Part shown: in pieces, positions 9,862 through 19,623 of the stretch | Numbering within the stretch: position 1 is the first letter of the stretch | Layout of the letters: the number at the start of each line of letters is the position of its first letter | DNA from: Perkinsus olseni | Lineage: Eukaryota; Perkinsozoa; Perkinsida | Assembly: GCA_013115125.1 (NCBI GenBank) | Contig: JABANN010000577.1 | Coordinates: forward strand, 1-20,474 | Length of the DNA: 20,474 nucleotides | Direction: 5' to 3' | The notes under the pieces: generated by a model | Databases searched by the model: none | What the model was told of the DNA's origin: nothing | What the model saw: the letters and a program-made list of their open reading frames with translations, nothing else | Program-made: the position numbers and the translations under genes

Positions 9862-9935
9862 GATTCTCACATCCGTAGATGCACTATAGTGGTAGACTAC
9901 CATGATACGATGGTGCAGCTACGGATGTGAGAATC
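9862..9935. repeat. Foldback hairpin, 17-bp perfect arms
   Basis: GATTCTCACATCCGTAG at 9862-9878 is exactly repeated in inverse at 9919-9935. Pairing resumes inside after one mismatch for about eight more pairs, and the central loop itself contains TGGTAG-A-CTACCA. The 74-bp unit resembles a tiny foldback element or a small-RNA precursor. No clear target-site duplication is visible at its ends. Confidence 0.85.
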
Positions 9936-10260
9936 CTAAGGTCGCTACCCACATTTGGTCTAAGACCAAGTTGGTCTGTGCATTTGGTCTGTGACCATTG
10001 AATGGTCTTTGTGAGCAGCTGCGCATTTGCTCTTTGTGGTAAAGGTACAGGTGGTAGTGTTTAAGAAAGGTTGTTGGACTCGAGAGGTTTGGCTTAAACC
10101 TGTGAATGCCATCGATTGCCGGGACGATTGAACGCACAAAGAGTCAATGCGTGGGCAGCTGCTGTGGGCACTGTGTAAGTAACTGGCGAGCACATGAATG
10201 ACTAGCAGACGGTCATGACCCAGCCTGGACGGCGACACGGAGTGACCAGGAGAGTAGTAG

Positions 10261-10635
10261 CTACAGCGAGCTACAACACAGATTGACAGATAGTGCTGGG
10301 AAATTCCGCAAACCCAACAACAAGTGTAACATGAAACAGGCACATATGGTAAGTGAGAGACAATCACCGAGGAGTTGACACACTTGCCTGCTACTGTCAC
10401 CATGGCACCGCTGAGATAGGGATTCTACCCTCCGTTGCATTCGGCATAGAAAAAGGAGTAGGAGCGATGTAGTTAGTAGAATGAGCTCCCCCACCAGTAC
10501 CATAGGTCCAACGGTGATTGTGAATACGTAACCCAGAGCATAGTGAGACTCAGAGAAGCCGCAGCAGAGCAAGCACCAGACACGGGGTCTACACGAGGAG
10601 CACGAGACCTGAGCGCCTACAGTCTCGCGCGACAT
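10261..10635 (-). CDS. Hypothetical membrane protein, 124 aa
   Basis: I do not recognise a family. The ATG at 10635 lies 24 bp beyond the stop codon of the next upstream gene, on the same strand. The N-terminal 30 residues are Cys-rich (CSSC, CLLCC). A strong hydrophobic segment follows at about residues 38-66 (VGPMVLVGELILLTTSLLLL), then a basic MQRR, then a second hydrophobic stretch around residues 90-112. This would suit a two-pass or hairpin membrane protein. The end could be an unrecognised intron rather than the true C-terminus. Confidence 0.35.
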   Translation of the reverse strand: MSRETVGAQVSCSSCRPRVWCLLCCGFSESHYALGYVFTITVGPMVLVGELILLTTSLLLLFLCRMQRRVESLSQRCHGDSSRQVCQLLGDCLSLTICACFMLHLLLGLRNFPALSVNLCCSSL

Positions 10636-10659
10636 CACCGAAGATATTACCGATCTCTA

Positions 10660-11466
10660 TCACCTCCCATACCACACCTTGTACTCATCGTAGTTAGATA
10701 CTCCGGGGACATCGCTAACACCTGCCCTCACGAACGTTCCGGCGCCAGCGGGATTTGTTGCAGCAGGGGAGGGGATATCTGCAGGGACTGTGAGTTGCCG
10801 TGTAGTGAGATACTCAGGTTGGTCCGAACGGGGAGGTCGGCTGAGCTCAGTCCATGGTGGAAGAGCACTGACGGGTATTCCGGGGAAGTAGTATTGATCC
10901 AGGTAAATACGGAAGGCTCCATTAGGCTCAGACAGTACCTGATAGGCAGTCAAGTCTAGCAATAATTACACGACGGTAGTATACTCGAACAATGGTATCA
11001 ACAGGACCGAGAGGCTGCCTACCGCCGGTGCTCTAGCTCCATTAACCAACTGTCGAAGGGCATAGTCCCAGGCATCAATAGCGGATAACATCTTCGGCGA
11101 TGGACCTCTCTCCATCTTAGAATCTCTCATTATCACACTCAGAAGGATTCGGCCGGTCTCCTCTCCATCGGAGTCTTTGCTGTCGTCGTCTACCTGTCGT
11201 ACCACCACTCCAACATCATCATCGCTGGTAAGTCGATACATGAAGCCATGCAAGGTCCACCCATCTCCCGTAAACTGGAAGTGAGGGGACTCAGGAGACA
11301 TCAGTACTTGAAAGAATCTGATAGCCTCATGGCGGACTCTATCCAGTGGCGACCCTGGCCTGTTGCGTGACATGTCATATTCTCGCTTGACTGCTCCAGA
11401 CGGTATCAGCTTCGTCGCAATAGACCAACCCAGAGGGAAACTGCTCACGTGAGAAGCATCATCGGG

Positions 11467-11507
<41 letters not shown>

Positions 11508-12416
11508 GATCATCATCTCCTCGTTCATCGAAGCCGTTCCTCAAGGCTAAGTCCCATTCCCCGTCGGGCTCACCACGGTATTGAAGGGAGGACGAGTAGG
11601 ACTCTTCCCCTTCCTTCCTCCGTACGGCGGCTGACACGTCATCACTCGACTTCGAGCCATCCTCCGGACCCGTTCTCCGGTACGAGTAAGTTACAGGCTC
11701 CTGCCGTGACAAATCATAGCCACCAGCCACAGCCCTACCATGATAATCGGCTTCACTATACGTGGGAGCTGCTGAGGTGCCCGCGTAACGGTAGTAATCA
11801 TTCGAGGGTGCGGTATGGTAAAGCCCACGCCAGTCGGAGTGTCCTTCAACCGGCGTTCCTGCGACCTGAGACGAATTGAAGCTGCATCGGACTGCCGAAG
11901 ATAATGGTGGTTGTACCTGGTCCATGCAGGATGGACCCCTACAATCGTAGTAGGCGACTCCATCCCTCGAAGTGTAAGGAACTGAATGAGTACACCGCTG
12001 GCATTCCAAGTAAGTGCAACAGTCCCGCTAATACACCCATCTCTATTCCCTATCGATTGGCGCGCAGCACTTCCAGCTTGCAAGGGTCGATAGTATTGGT
12101 CATAACCGCCTTGCCGTGGAGCCGGTCTTATGCCGCTCATAGCATTGACCGGAGGGCTCGACATGATGCTCACCGAGGAGATGCTACCGTGATCGTAGTC
12201 GTTACGATCAGAGAGAGCTTGACCCATATCCCGACGGCTGTGGGTAGCAGTCTGGTACATGAACTCTCGTGAAGGATTGACTGTAGAGGGAGCCGGCGGT
12301 GGCGGTCGGCGGGGAGGGGTTGAATGACCGCAATAGTCATTACTAAGCATCATAGCAGGCCCTCCCAAAAAGGCCTCGAAAACTGTAGGTACGGGTGAAC
12401 CTCCATTGACTGTCAA
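10660..12416 (-). CDS. Poly-Asp-containing protein of unknown function
   Basis: Three exons join in phase: 12035-12416, 11023-11981 and 10660-10938. The introns are 53 nt (GTATTA...TTCAG) and 84 nt (GTAGGC...ATCAG). The open frame totals about 539 residues and ends EYKVWYGR. It has no ATG at its upstream end: 12416 is a TTG, and the first ATG is at 12353, so a short 5' exon may be missing. The first half is rich in Ser, Pro, Tyr and Arg and looks disordered. A tract of three Asp, one His and twelve Asp lies near the middle. The C-terminal third has alternating strands and a helix (HFQFTGDGWTLHGFMYRL, then DAWDYALRQLV) and looks folded. No known domain is recognised; a nucleic-acid-binding or regulatory role would be speculation. 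Confidence 0.7.
11469..11516. repeat. CAT/ATG trinucleotide repeat coding poly-Asp
   Basis: A CAT array interrupted once by a GAT triplet. Read on the minus strand as GAT codons, it gives the Asp tract of the overlapping gene. Triplet arrays of this kind commonly vary in length without breaking the frame. Confidence 0.9.
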
Positions 12417-12425
12417 TGATTGACA
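12411..12425. repeat. 15-bp palindrome at 5' end of poly-Asp gene
   Basis: TGTCAATGATTGACA has perfect 7-bp arms and a 1-nt centre. It straddles the upstream end of the poly-Asp reading frame. It is followed on the gene's upstream side by two TGACGT words at 12450-12456 and 12464-12470. Such dyads suit a dimeric DNA-binding protein; no binding is shown. Confidence 0.5.
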
Positions 12426-12770
12426 GCCTGCGATCTACGGTGGACACACTGACGTCGAAATATTGACGTACGACTCAACACGACAGCTAGTTACACTAGA
12501 GAATCAGCTAACCAGCATACTTTATGGGGTTCACTGTAGCTATGTCTGAGCGACCCAACTGCGGGGCAAGGATGAAGCTCGCTGGAAAATGCCCGAGCGT
12601 GGACAGGCTTATCCTATCAAACGGTATCGAGCCAAATCAGTTGATTTCACAAAGCTCTGCGCATCGACCACACCACAATTGTGTTGAAGGATACCAGAGG
12701 ACGAGAGCACGCCGGGCGTCCCTTCTCTTCCTACCACATTTCTAGCGCTTCTCTGAGAGAAGTTCTCTCT
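12426..12770. other. Spacer, no supported gene
   Basis: This stretch separates the poly-Asp gene from the next minus-strand ORF. Apart from the two TGACGT words 14 bp apart, I see no gene, repeat or structured element in it. Confidence 0.4.
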
Positions 12771-13169
12771 CTATGAGGTCACGAGCTTCACTCCCATGTC
12801 CCACTGGTCCCCAAAGCAGTTCAGAATGTCCTGGGCGGCTTCGTAGTAAGACCGGAAGCTTCTCGACGGTCTACCACCCGAGCGATTCTGAACTATGACC
12901 TCTCCTTGCTGCTCCTGTACTTGACCGGTCTTTGTGTAAGCGACGTGACCAGTCTTCTCCGTACAAGTGCGTCCAGTAGGGCGCAGCCACAGCACACGGT
13001 CCCGCATCACATACACTTGATCCAAACTGATACCAACTTCAGATGAATCAGGCGCAGGAGTGTGAAACCGAGATGCAGTGTAGGACGCCATATACTGGCG
13101 GAAGCAAACAGCAGCAGCCTTCTCCTTCTTGCGACCGTCCCTACCGACCGAACCACCAACTAGCAGCAT
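12771..13169 (-). CDS. Hypothetical protein, 132 aa
   Basis: Single open frame from an ATG at 13169; a longer frame reaches into the adjacent palindrome only through a TTG. The N-terminus (MLLVGGSVGRDGRKKEKAA) is short and hydrophobic, then basic. The C-terminal part has strand-like GEVIVQNRSGGRPSRSF followed by a helix-like YYEAAQDILNCFG, a pattern loosely like an AP2-type DNA-binding fold. The resemblance is too weak to name. It could instead be one exon of a longer gene. Its start lies 5 bp from the inverted repeat at 13174-13230, so the promoter or leader would contain that palindrome. Confidence 0.4.
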   Translation of the reverse strand: MLLVGGSVGRDGRKKEKAAAVCFRQYMASYTASRFHTPAPDSSEVGISLDQVYVMRDRVLWLRPTGRTCTEKTGHVAYTKTGQVQEQQGEVIVQNRSGGRPSRSFRSYYEAAQDILNCFGDQWDMGVKLVTS

Positions 13170-13173
13170 CAAA

Positions 13174-13230
13174 TAAATAGCTAGCAACGACTGGCGTTGA
13201 GACTCAACGCCAGTCGTCGCTAGCTATTTA
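13174..13230. repeat. Near-perfect 28-bp palindrome, 1-nt spacer
   Basis: Arms 13174-13201 and 13203-13230 match at 27 of 28 positions around a single A. The core word is CAACGCCAGTCG. A smaller palindrome, ACTCAACGGTTGAGT, follows at 13236-13250 and shares the word ACTCAACG with the right arm. The DNA can extrude a cruciform and any transcript would form a very stable hairpin. It lies between two minus-strand ORFs. Confidence 0.9.
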
Positions 13231-13364
13231 ATAAGACTCAACGGTTGAGTGACGGCCTCGCTAGAGACTCCGGATGTCGATCCCCCACGATGGAGTGCTC
13301 TGAGAGTAGCACGCACTCTATTCACGTATACTCGAGAGTCAACCTCATGTAGGCGTAAGTGATC

Positions 13365-13940
13365 CTAATGATCTAGTCTACAGAGCTTGGCCGTTTGAAC
13401 ATACGACGAAATAGTACTGAGGGATAGGACACCAGGTGTCTTCACCCTCAGGCGCAACTCACAGCGATATCCACCTAAGTAGCAAGGGTCACGACGTAAT
13501 CGGGAGTCGAACGAATTAAACATAACCTCAATCTGCCGCACCAAGGTCCGGTACGAAGCCAGCTTCTTAGGCACTTGCCACTGTAAGCTGTTGTTTGTAC
13601 TACGGATCGCATGCCACAGACGAGGGTAGAACAACACATAAGCCTCGACAGCCTCATCTTCACCGAAGCCGGGGATATCAACTCCGATCTTAAATCTTAT
13701 AGATCCGGAATCGGTACCACCGAGGTCGTAAAGAAAAGTGCGGCTCTGATACCGCGTACTACTAAATAAGCAAATATTATTATACAGGCCAGTACGGCCA
13801 ATGTCATATGCTCTAATTGGGTACGAACCACAAGGTACGAGCATACTATCAAAACTACTAATGTACAAAGGGGTCAGTGGCTGCTTGTGGGCGTACAACC
13901 CAAAAAATAGTGGGCCTAGGTGGACCACTTTATGTATCAT
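13365..13940 (-). CDS. Hypothetical protein, 191 aa
   Basis: A single open frame from ATG at 13940, longer than expected by chance in 50% G+C DNA. The sequence is rich in aromatic residues and looks like a globular, strand-rich domain, with segments RTGLYNNICLFSS, IRFKIGVDIPGFGEDE and GGYRCELRLRVKTPG. I recognise no family. Codon and residue use resemble the accepted genes nearby. Upstream minus-strand sequence contains a short basic open frame (RVIHSVRGQLRRLYKVHRGQ, about 14013-13954) that could belong to an earlier exon, so the N-terminus is uncertain. The next gene upstream is NAT9, which ends at 14230. Confidence 0.5.
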   Translation of the reverse strand: MIHKVVHLGPLFFGLYAHKQPLTPLYISSFDSMLVPCGSYPIRAYDIGRTGLYNNICLFSSTRYQSRTFLYDLGGTDSGSIRFKIGVDIPGFGEDEAVEAYVLFYPRLWHAIRSTNNSLQWQVPKKLASYRTLVRQIEVMFNSFDSRLRRDPCYLGGYRCELRLRVKTPGVLSLSTISSYVQTAKLCRLDH

Positions 13941-14229
13941 CTTTGCAGCCTAGCGAGCTGGCCTCGATGCACCTTGTACAATCGCCGCAACTGACCTCTC
14001 ACGCTATGAATAACTCGCATACCGCCCAATCAAGTGCAGGAAGCACGGACGTTCCACAGCCAAGGCGGGCTGTGTTTGCTTAAAGAGCGGGGTCAGGCAT
14101 GAAAGAAACGGCTGACAGGCAGATAGAGATGATGCTGGGCACGAGGCGGAGAATGGCATCATCCTTACGTAATTAACACAAAGAAGTATGCATTGGGGAA
14201 GTATGTACTACTGCGGGAGACTAATACAT

Positions 14230-15226
14230 CTATATTAAGCTCTTGATGCAGTGCACTTCGTTGAAACATTTGACAATCTTCACTTCTTCGTAGCCCAGAG
14301 ATCTGAAGAGTACTCTCGAGGGATGGTTGGACAGGCGGATCTTCGCTACGAACCTGACAATACCAACTTAATACGGCGCCTTGCTTACGAAGCAGATGAA
14401 ACAATAAGCATAGACTAAACAACGCTACTAAATCACCTGTCTATGTGGAGATTATCCCGACAGTAATCCTCCATCATGGTCACCGCCTCACGGGCTATCC
14501 CCTTATGTCGACTGGATGAGACCGCAGTCATGACGGAGATTTCTCCCTCTGAAGGGAGACACGCAGATACTGACTGTCCAACGCCAGTTATAAGCTTGGA
14601 AACAGTGGGGATGTTATAATCATTACCTCTGATCACCCGTCCAGGATATTTCTCGTCATCATCAATTTCGGAGACAAAACAGTTGACATCGCCACACATA
14701 CCACCCCCTAAAAGATCACTGTAGAGATCACAGTTTCAATGACTATGAGCTAAGCGGCTAACTTGGCGACTAAAGTATTGCCACATGCATCACGTTTCAC
14801 GTATCAGCTGCAGTTTCACTTACGACACTCACCAGCTGCAATGGTGCCGAGATTAGGATCAGGCTCTACATCACGATCGAGAACGATGAACGTAAGCTTA
14901 TCCTCATCTTTCCGCCATGAGGCTTGCATCTCGTATCTGATTGGCTTAATAATGGGACGATACTGGATGCAATAAGTGACGCAGATGAGGAAATATGGAA
15001 GGCATCGCTACGACGTTACTCACTCTTCCTCGAGTGTCAAGGGCTCGCTCTCAGTCTCGGCTCGCAACTCTGCAGAACCCGACATCCACGAATTGTACGT
15101 ATCAACCTACGAGAATTCGACTCGCATCATCGGGCTCCCTCTCAAGTTTATTATCACCATCTCCTTAGTGTAGGGCACTAGTATGCAGACCTTCCCTTCT
15201 AAACGGGTATGCTCGTTGATCCGCAT
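14230..15226 (-). CDS. NAT9: N-acetyltransferase 9 homologue (GNAT family)
   Basis: Five exons fit exactly in phase: 15158-15226, 15024-15106, 14833-14936, 14437-14707 and 14230-14353. They give 216 residues ending in TAG, close to the roughly 200 of known NAT9. The start MRINEHTRLEGK and the following VPYT match the family's N-terminus. SEPLTLEEEYEMQASW and KLTFIVLD follow, then GDVN. The acetyl-CoA-binding region is SSRHKGIAREAV, equivalent to the R/Q-x-x-G-x-G/A loop, and the end has VAKIRLSNHPS and FRSLGY. Known NAT9 proteins are GNAT acetyltransferases reported to affect microtubule stability in flies; the substrate here is unknown. Introns are 51-104 nt with GT-AG borders. No defects are seen. 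Confidence 0.95.
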
Positions 15227-15655
15227 TCTTATTATTATTCACTGTTACTGCTGCTGGGTGCTTTGCTAAACGATTGTATGGATGATGGTATCACTGCCTT
15301 TACGGCAAGTAGGTAGTAATCAGAGAGAAGAGAAGGAAGGAACAGGAAGGAACAACGGCGTCAAAGGCTAAACAACAACTGCCGCGGACGAGTGACTACA
15401 CGATCAGCATTGATTGATGGATTGATTGCTCGAGTGATTGAGAGACCCCAGGCGAAGATTGAACGTACTCCACAATACCACGAATCAAGTATAACTCAAT
15501 GGCTGGGGTAGAGGTGAAGAAACAGTTGGATTTGGTTAAGTGTGCTGGGCCAGCACTGCTGGCTGTGGGGTAAGGATGAAGAATGATATATCAGGCTTAC
15601 GCTGTGAAGCATGTACAAAAGGAGGAGATAGTATTGTCAAATATGTCGTAAGTGG
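15227..15655. other. Spacer between NAT9 and coiled-coil gene
   Basis: About 430 bp upstream of NAT9 with no supported gene. It holds a short imperfect TGATT/GATTGATT-type repeat at about 15403-15442 and an AT-rich leader (AATAATAATAAGA) just before the NAT9 start. A CAG about 20 nt upstream of the ATG could serve as a splice acceptor for a leader, but nothing proves that. Confidence 0.45.
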
Positions 15656-18600
15656 TCAGGGCTTAGCTATGCTAGCGGTGGACGATTTCCTACCGAGAGC
15701 CTTACCGACCGACTTAGCCAAACCCTTACTCCGTGAACGGATGGATGATCCACCAGAACCTGCACGATTGGGATAAGACCTTCATAATTACACCCTATGA
15801 CGAATGCAAGCCTACGATGAGTCCCATCATGCTTCCTCGGTGAGTCACGGCCATGCTGGGTGTCTAGGTTCCGAAGTGACCGGTAATTGCTGTAATCAGT
15901 CTTATCAGCTTGCGAATGGACCTGTACATGATATGAGAGGGTTATCGAGATAGTGAATAAAAAGGAAGTCACGGCAGAGGAACTATGGCATATAACACGA
16001 AGTACCTGAGCCAGTTTCAGCTTTGTGTCAACGATGGTGTGCTCGAGCTCCATCACTTGCTTTTCCTTCTCCTTCCGGAGCTTGTCATACTGAGAATTGC
16101 AAATAGTCTCGAGCTTCTATACTCCGATCGAGGTTGATTTACGGTCGGCACAACAGATTCCATCAGTACTCCAGACTTTGGTCTACTACAATACTACCTC
16201 AGATTGTACGTATTCAAGTTGAGAGTCCGAGAGTTTCTTCTCCTCTTCAAGCTTCTTGAGTTGGCTCTTCATGGACGCCAAATCATCCTGCAATATAGAA
16301 ACCTAGTGGTGCATGGAATTATCGACACCATACAGTAGGCAGGAGCTCAAAGACGCGATCAATCAAGAATGGAACGTACCGTAGAATCACCGCCAGCCTC
16401 AGGATGCTCGTTCGATGCTGACTTCTCAGCTCCCGCTGATGAATCCGCTAATCTGAAACAGACTGGTTGATTGGACGTCCCACTCAAGGTGCTGCAGCCA
16501 CCCCCATCCCTAAGCCCGTATCGACGTACAACGACGGTGCACATCTGGAAGACACCAACAAATGGAGCAGGGGTCCTTCCACTACAGACATCGCCTTGTT
16601 CATATCTAGTAGTAGCATCTACTGCACTCTAGAGGCAATCGATTATCTACTCTATACCACTTATCCGGTCGCTTTCCGGCATTTGATAGTAACTTTGGAG
16701 CGCTCTAACCCTCTAGAATATCACCTCTTTAGCTCATTTATCTGCTCATCCTTCGCCTTCAATTGCTCCTGATAACTCTCAATCTCACTGGCCAACCTCG
16801 CGGCTCTACTCTCAGCCTCGGGTACTTCTGAGCCGACGACCAGGCATCATCATCCACCGTTCTTACGGCTCGGCTACCGATTCCGAGCGATCGATCCTGT
16901 ACTCACCTGTACCCTCCTTGGGAGCAGCACCAGCAACCACTTCTTTTCCTTGACCATCGAATACAGCACCCTCTTGTTGCATTCTCTCCAGGTCTGCCAC
17001 GTATCTACAGGATGGCCTGCGCTCCTGCAGTGCAATACCCGAGGAGTAATTACCCTTGCAATGCGGCGATCTTGCCATCCTTATCGCGCAGTGAGGCCTC
17101 GAGATCCTCGACATGCTTCTCCAATGGATCTACCTTGTTGGAGTCCTCACGCGACAGGATGGGCGGAGCTGAGTCGAAAAACCAGTTGAAAGCAATGGAG
17201 GATAGTTGCGTGCCCAGTGGGACTACAACAGCCGAATACCTATCGCTGAGCTACTTGTGATTGATGAGTTGCTCCTCTCCTTCTCGGGTGTCATCTCCGA
17301 GCTGCTGTTCTCAGGCATCGAGGTACTCGGAGTCTGAACCGTGTGAGATGTGAAAGAACCACGGATGGAGCCAAGGATTACATCGGGGTGTTGTTTACGA
17401 TATTCATCATATTCACGTTGAACGTCTATCAGCCGGGCTGCAGTGCCGCCATCCTCCGATGCATCAGTCAAAAGGGCCTGAGGTGATAGACATAAAGCAA
17501 TGATTATTGAGGATGGTACGGAGGTTAAGTTACTAGCTGATGCTTGGTCTCCTCGTTCTCCTCTTGCAGTAGATCATATGCCATCCGAAGAGTACTCAGC
17601 TGCGTGTCTTGGCTAACACCTCCTACGAACAACGAGAACATTCTACCCATACGGCTGCGCGATATGTCAGGAGACCACTCGTCAGGACCACTGGACCTCC
17701 ACTCGGTAAGATGTTATTACTCCCTATCCCTGACGTGGTATCTTCCGGTGTACTTGAGGATGTCTGACTACGAGTGTCTTCCTCTTCAACCTCCTCCTTT
17801 ATCGTAGGCAACCAAGCCTCGTCTGTTTGGACTCCTTCTTGTACGACAGGTGCAGCTGTCTTATCGATAGCCTGATCAACAGGGCAATCAAGAAGAGCAT
17901 CTTCACATTGGTGGTAAGCGAGACCGATCCCCAGCGTGGCACGGTGGCACGGTAGCACGTCAAGACCCTAGTACAGAGAGCTTGGCCACAGCAACCTCGT
18001 GCTCCGTCTGCAAGGTCGCTAGCTTACGTCGTAGACGGTCCGACTCTGAAAAATAATCTTGCATATCGACATGACCCACAGCGTTACTGCCAGTGGAATG
18101 AGAGCAGAGACTCCGTCAAGCACAGCTCCTAGCAATACCTTCCTTTAAATCATCAACCTCACTGGAGAGATCTTTGTTATCATCTGTCAGTTGCTCCAAC
18201 TGCTGAGTCATATCATCAATGTCATACCCAGATGCTTGATGATGCTGCAGCTGAGGAAGACAGGCATGCTACCAATCCTTCATGCTGAGCCCCCTTCGCC
18301 CTTCTACTGGTCGCTATACGGAATAGCCGCTTGAATTGTATCCGGCTTGATCCAATACCACTACACGATTCCCTACTACCTCCGCTTCTAATTGCTCTCG
18401 CTCATCTGCCATGTCATCCAGCTCATCTTGTAATCTCTCGTTCTCATCCAACAGGGCGCTGTACTGAGTGGTGGCATCCTCGCCAAACTCTCTCTTCAAT
18501 AACCTATCCCATCAACAGCACATGTCGCGTCTTCTCCCTCCCAGAAAATCGCACTTACGCTTCCATCTTCTCAACTTTCTTTTTAAGGTGAAAACCCTCT

Positions 18601-18977
18601 TTAGTTGAGCGTTCCAGCTCGTTATGTTGGAAAACCAACTCGTCTTCGCACGCATTCAATCTGCAAAAGATAACTACTCGAAACCCTGTAATCATGATCG
18701 CATTGAACAGCCAACATCCCACTGCCTTACCTATCAACGCACTGTTCAAGATCAGACCTCAGTGCCACATTAGACTCTCGGTATTCATCGAGTTCGAGAA
18801 TTAAACGAGAGCGTTCCTTCTCCAGGCGTGATAGCGTGGACCTATTCACAGTTCAGTATCCGGCACATTATCTTCTCACTGACACTACTACCTTGTGAAC
18901 CTACCGCTGACAACACTATCTCTAGGCTCAGAGCTGGTTACCGAAGAAGTTGCATCGCCATCCGCCGTGCGTACCAT
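15656..18977 (-). CDS. Multi-exon coiled-coil protein with basic tail
   Basis: The proposed start at 18977 reads MVRTADGDATSSVTSSE. From 18841 downward, many short GT-AG exons encode heptad-rich coiled coil, such as LEKERSRLILELDEY, NACEDELVFQHNELERS, LLDENERLQDELDDM, EQLTDDNKDLSSEVDDL and EEEKKLSDSQLEYVQSE. A few acidic or Ser/Thr-rich linkers interrupt it, for instance around 17650-17930 and 17250-17430. The coil ends near 16003 (VDTKLKLAQ) and the last exon gives a basic, Ser-rich tail, GLAKSVGKALGRKSSTAS, before a TGA at 15656-15658. No enzymatic domain is seen. Architecture would suit a tether, golgin-like or cytoskeletal scaffold, which I cannot distinguish. The first intron uses a weak GTTCAC donor in my model, and several internal borders are unresolved. 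It could be two genes, though strand and style are continuous. Confidence 0.75.
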
Positions 18978-19165
18978 AATACTGACCGGCGGGGCGTGTA
19001 CAAGTTTAAAGAAAAAGAGACTGCGGTTGAAGAAGGCGCTCGCACTCCATGTGGATTTCTGGGCCTTCCACTGTGAGCAGAACTTAACTCCAACACGATA
19101 TATGATCTATGTTGATATAAATAGAAACACATCTTAATGATTGGGTTTATCACATAAGGTTGAAG

Positions 19166-19590
19166 TTATTGTGTGCTTTCACCACTACCCTCGTTAGTAC
19201 TATCACCACTGCCCTCGGTAGTACTATCACCACTGCCCTCGGTAGTACTATCACCACTGCCCTCGGCCGCGGCTGCATCTGCCGGCTGGAAGTATGACAT
19301 ATCCACCTTGCCTTCCCGCTCAAGCTTCTCTCTTTTAATGCGTAAGATACGCTTCTTCTTCATCAGCTCATCCATCTCTTCATCCATATGATTATTATAT
19401 CTGCACACAGTGCCATGACGGGCTTACCCACTCACACCCACCAACTCACAAGTGCAGTAAAATGGTTAGTACTAAGAGTATAAGGAAGGCAGGAGAAGTG
19501 ATGCCCATATTCCTCTCGGGAACCTAACGACAGGAGCAAATGTAACACCTTGACGTTTCGCCGAACGAGCTTTGTGGGAGAAAAGAGCAT
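19166..19590 (-). CDS. Small single-pass membrane protein, 116 aa
   Basis: Three exons fit exactly in phase: 19549-19590, 19450-19523 and 19166-19400. The introns are 25 nt (GTGTTA...GTTAG) and 49 nt (GTGAGT...TGCAG). The start MLFSPTKLVRRNVK is basic. A hydrophobic segment, PAFLILLVLTILLHL, spans about residues 26-40, followed by a charged helix (EMDELMKKKRILRIKREKLE). The protein ends in an acidic tail of about four GSGDSTTE-type repeats. Positive residues before the membrane segment suggest the N-terminus faces the cytosol or matrix. No family is recognised. The ATG lies 34 bp beyond the stop of the neighbouring upstream gene on the same strand, so it could alternatively be the 3' part of that gene. 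Confidence 0.6.
19173..19266. repeat. 24-bp minisatellite, about four copies
   Basis: Three exact copies of a 24-bp unit (TAGTACTATCACCACTGCCC plus TCGG) occupy 19195-19266, and a diverged copy lies at 19173-19194. The unit length is a multiple of three, and the array encodes the GSGDSTTE tail repeats of the overlapping gene. Identity between copies indicates recent expansion. Confidence 0.95.
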
Positions 19591-19623
19591 CGATTGTTGG
19601 CTGGTACATGAATCCGTTGGCTG

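Larger units (their letters stand above)
8859..10260. other. Unassigned spacer with palindromes
   Basis: No gene with convincing splice structure or domain was found. A plus-strand start at 8827 reads MHKIWVALICMLS, signal-like, but it is antisense to the start proposed for the cysteine-rich gene and has no clear continuation. Between 9769 and 10010 lie several inverted repeats listed separately, followed by repeated TTGGTC/GACCA words up to about 10005. Confidence 0.4.
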
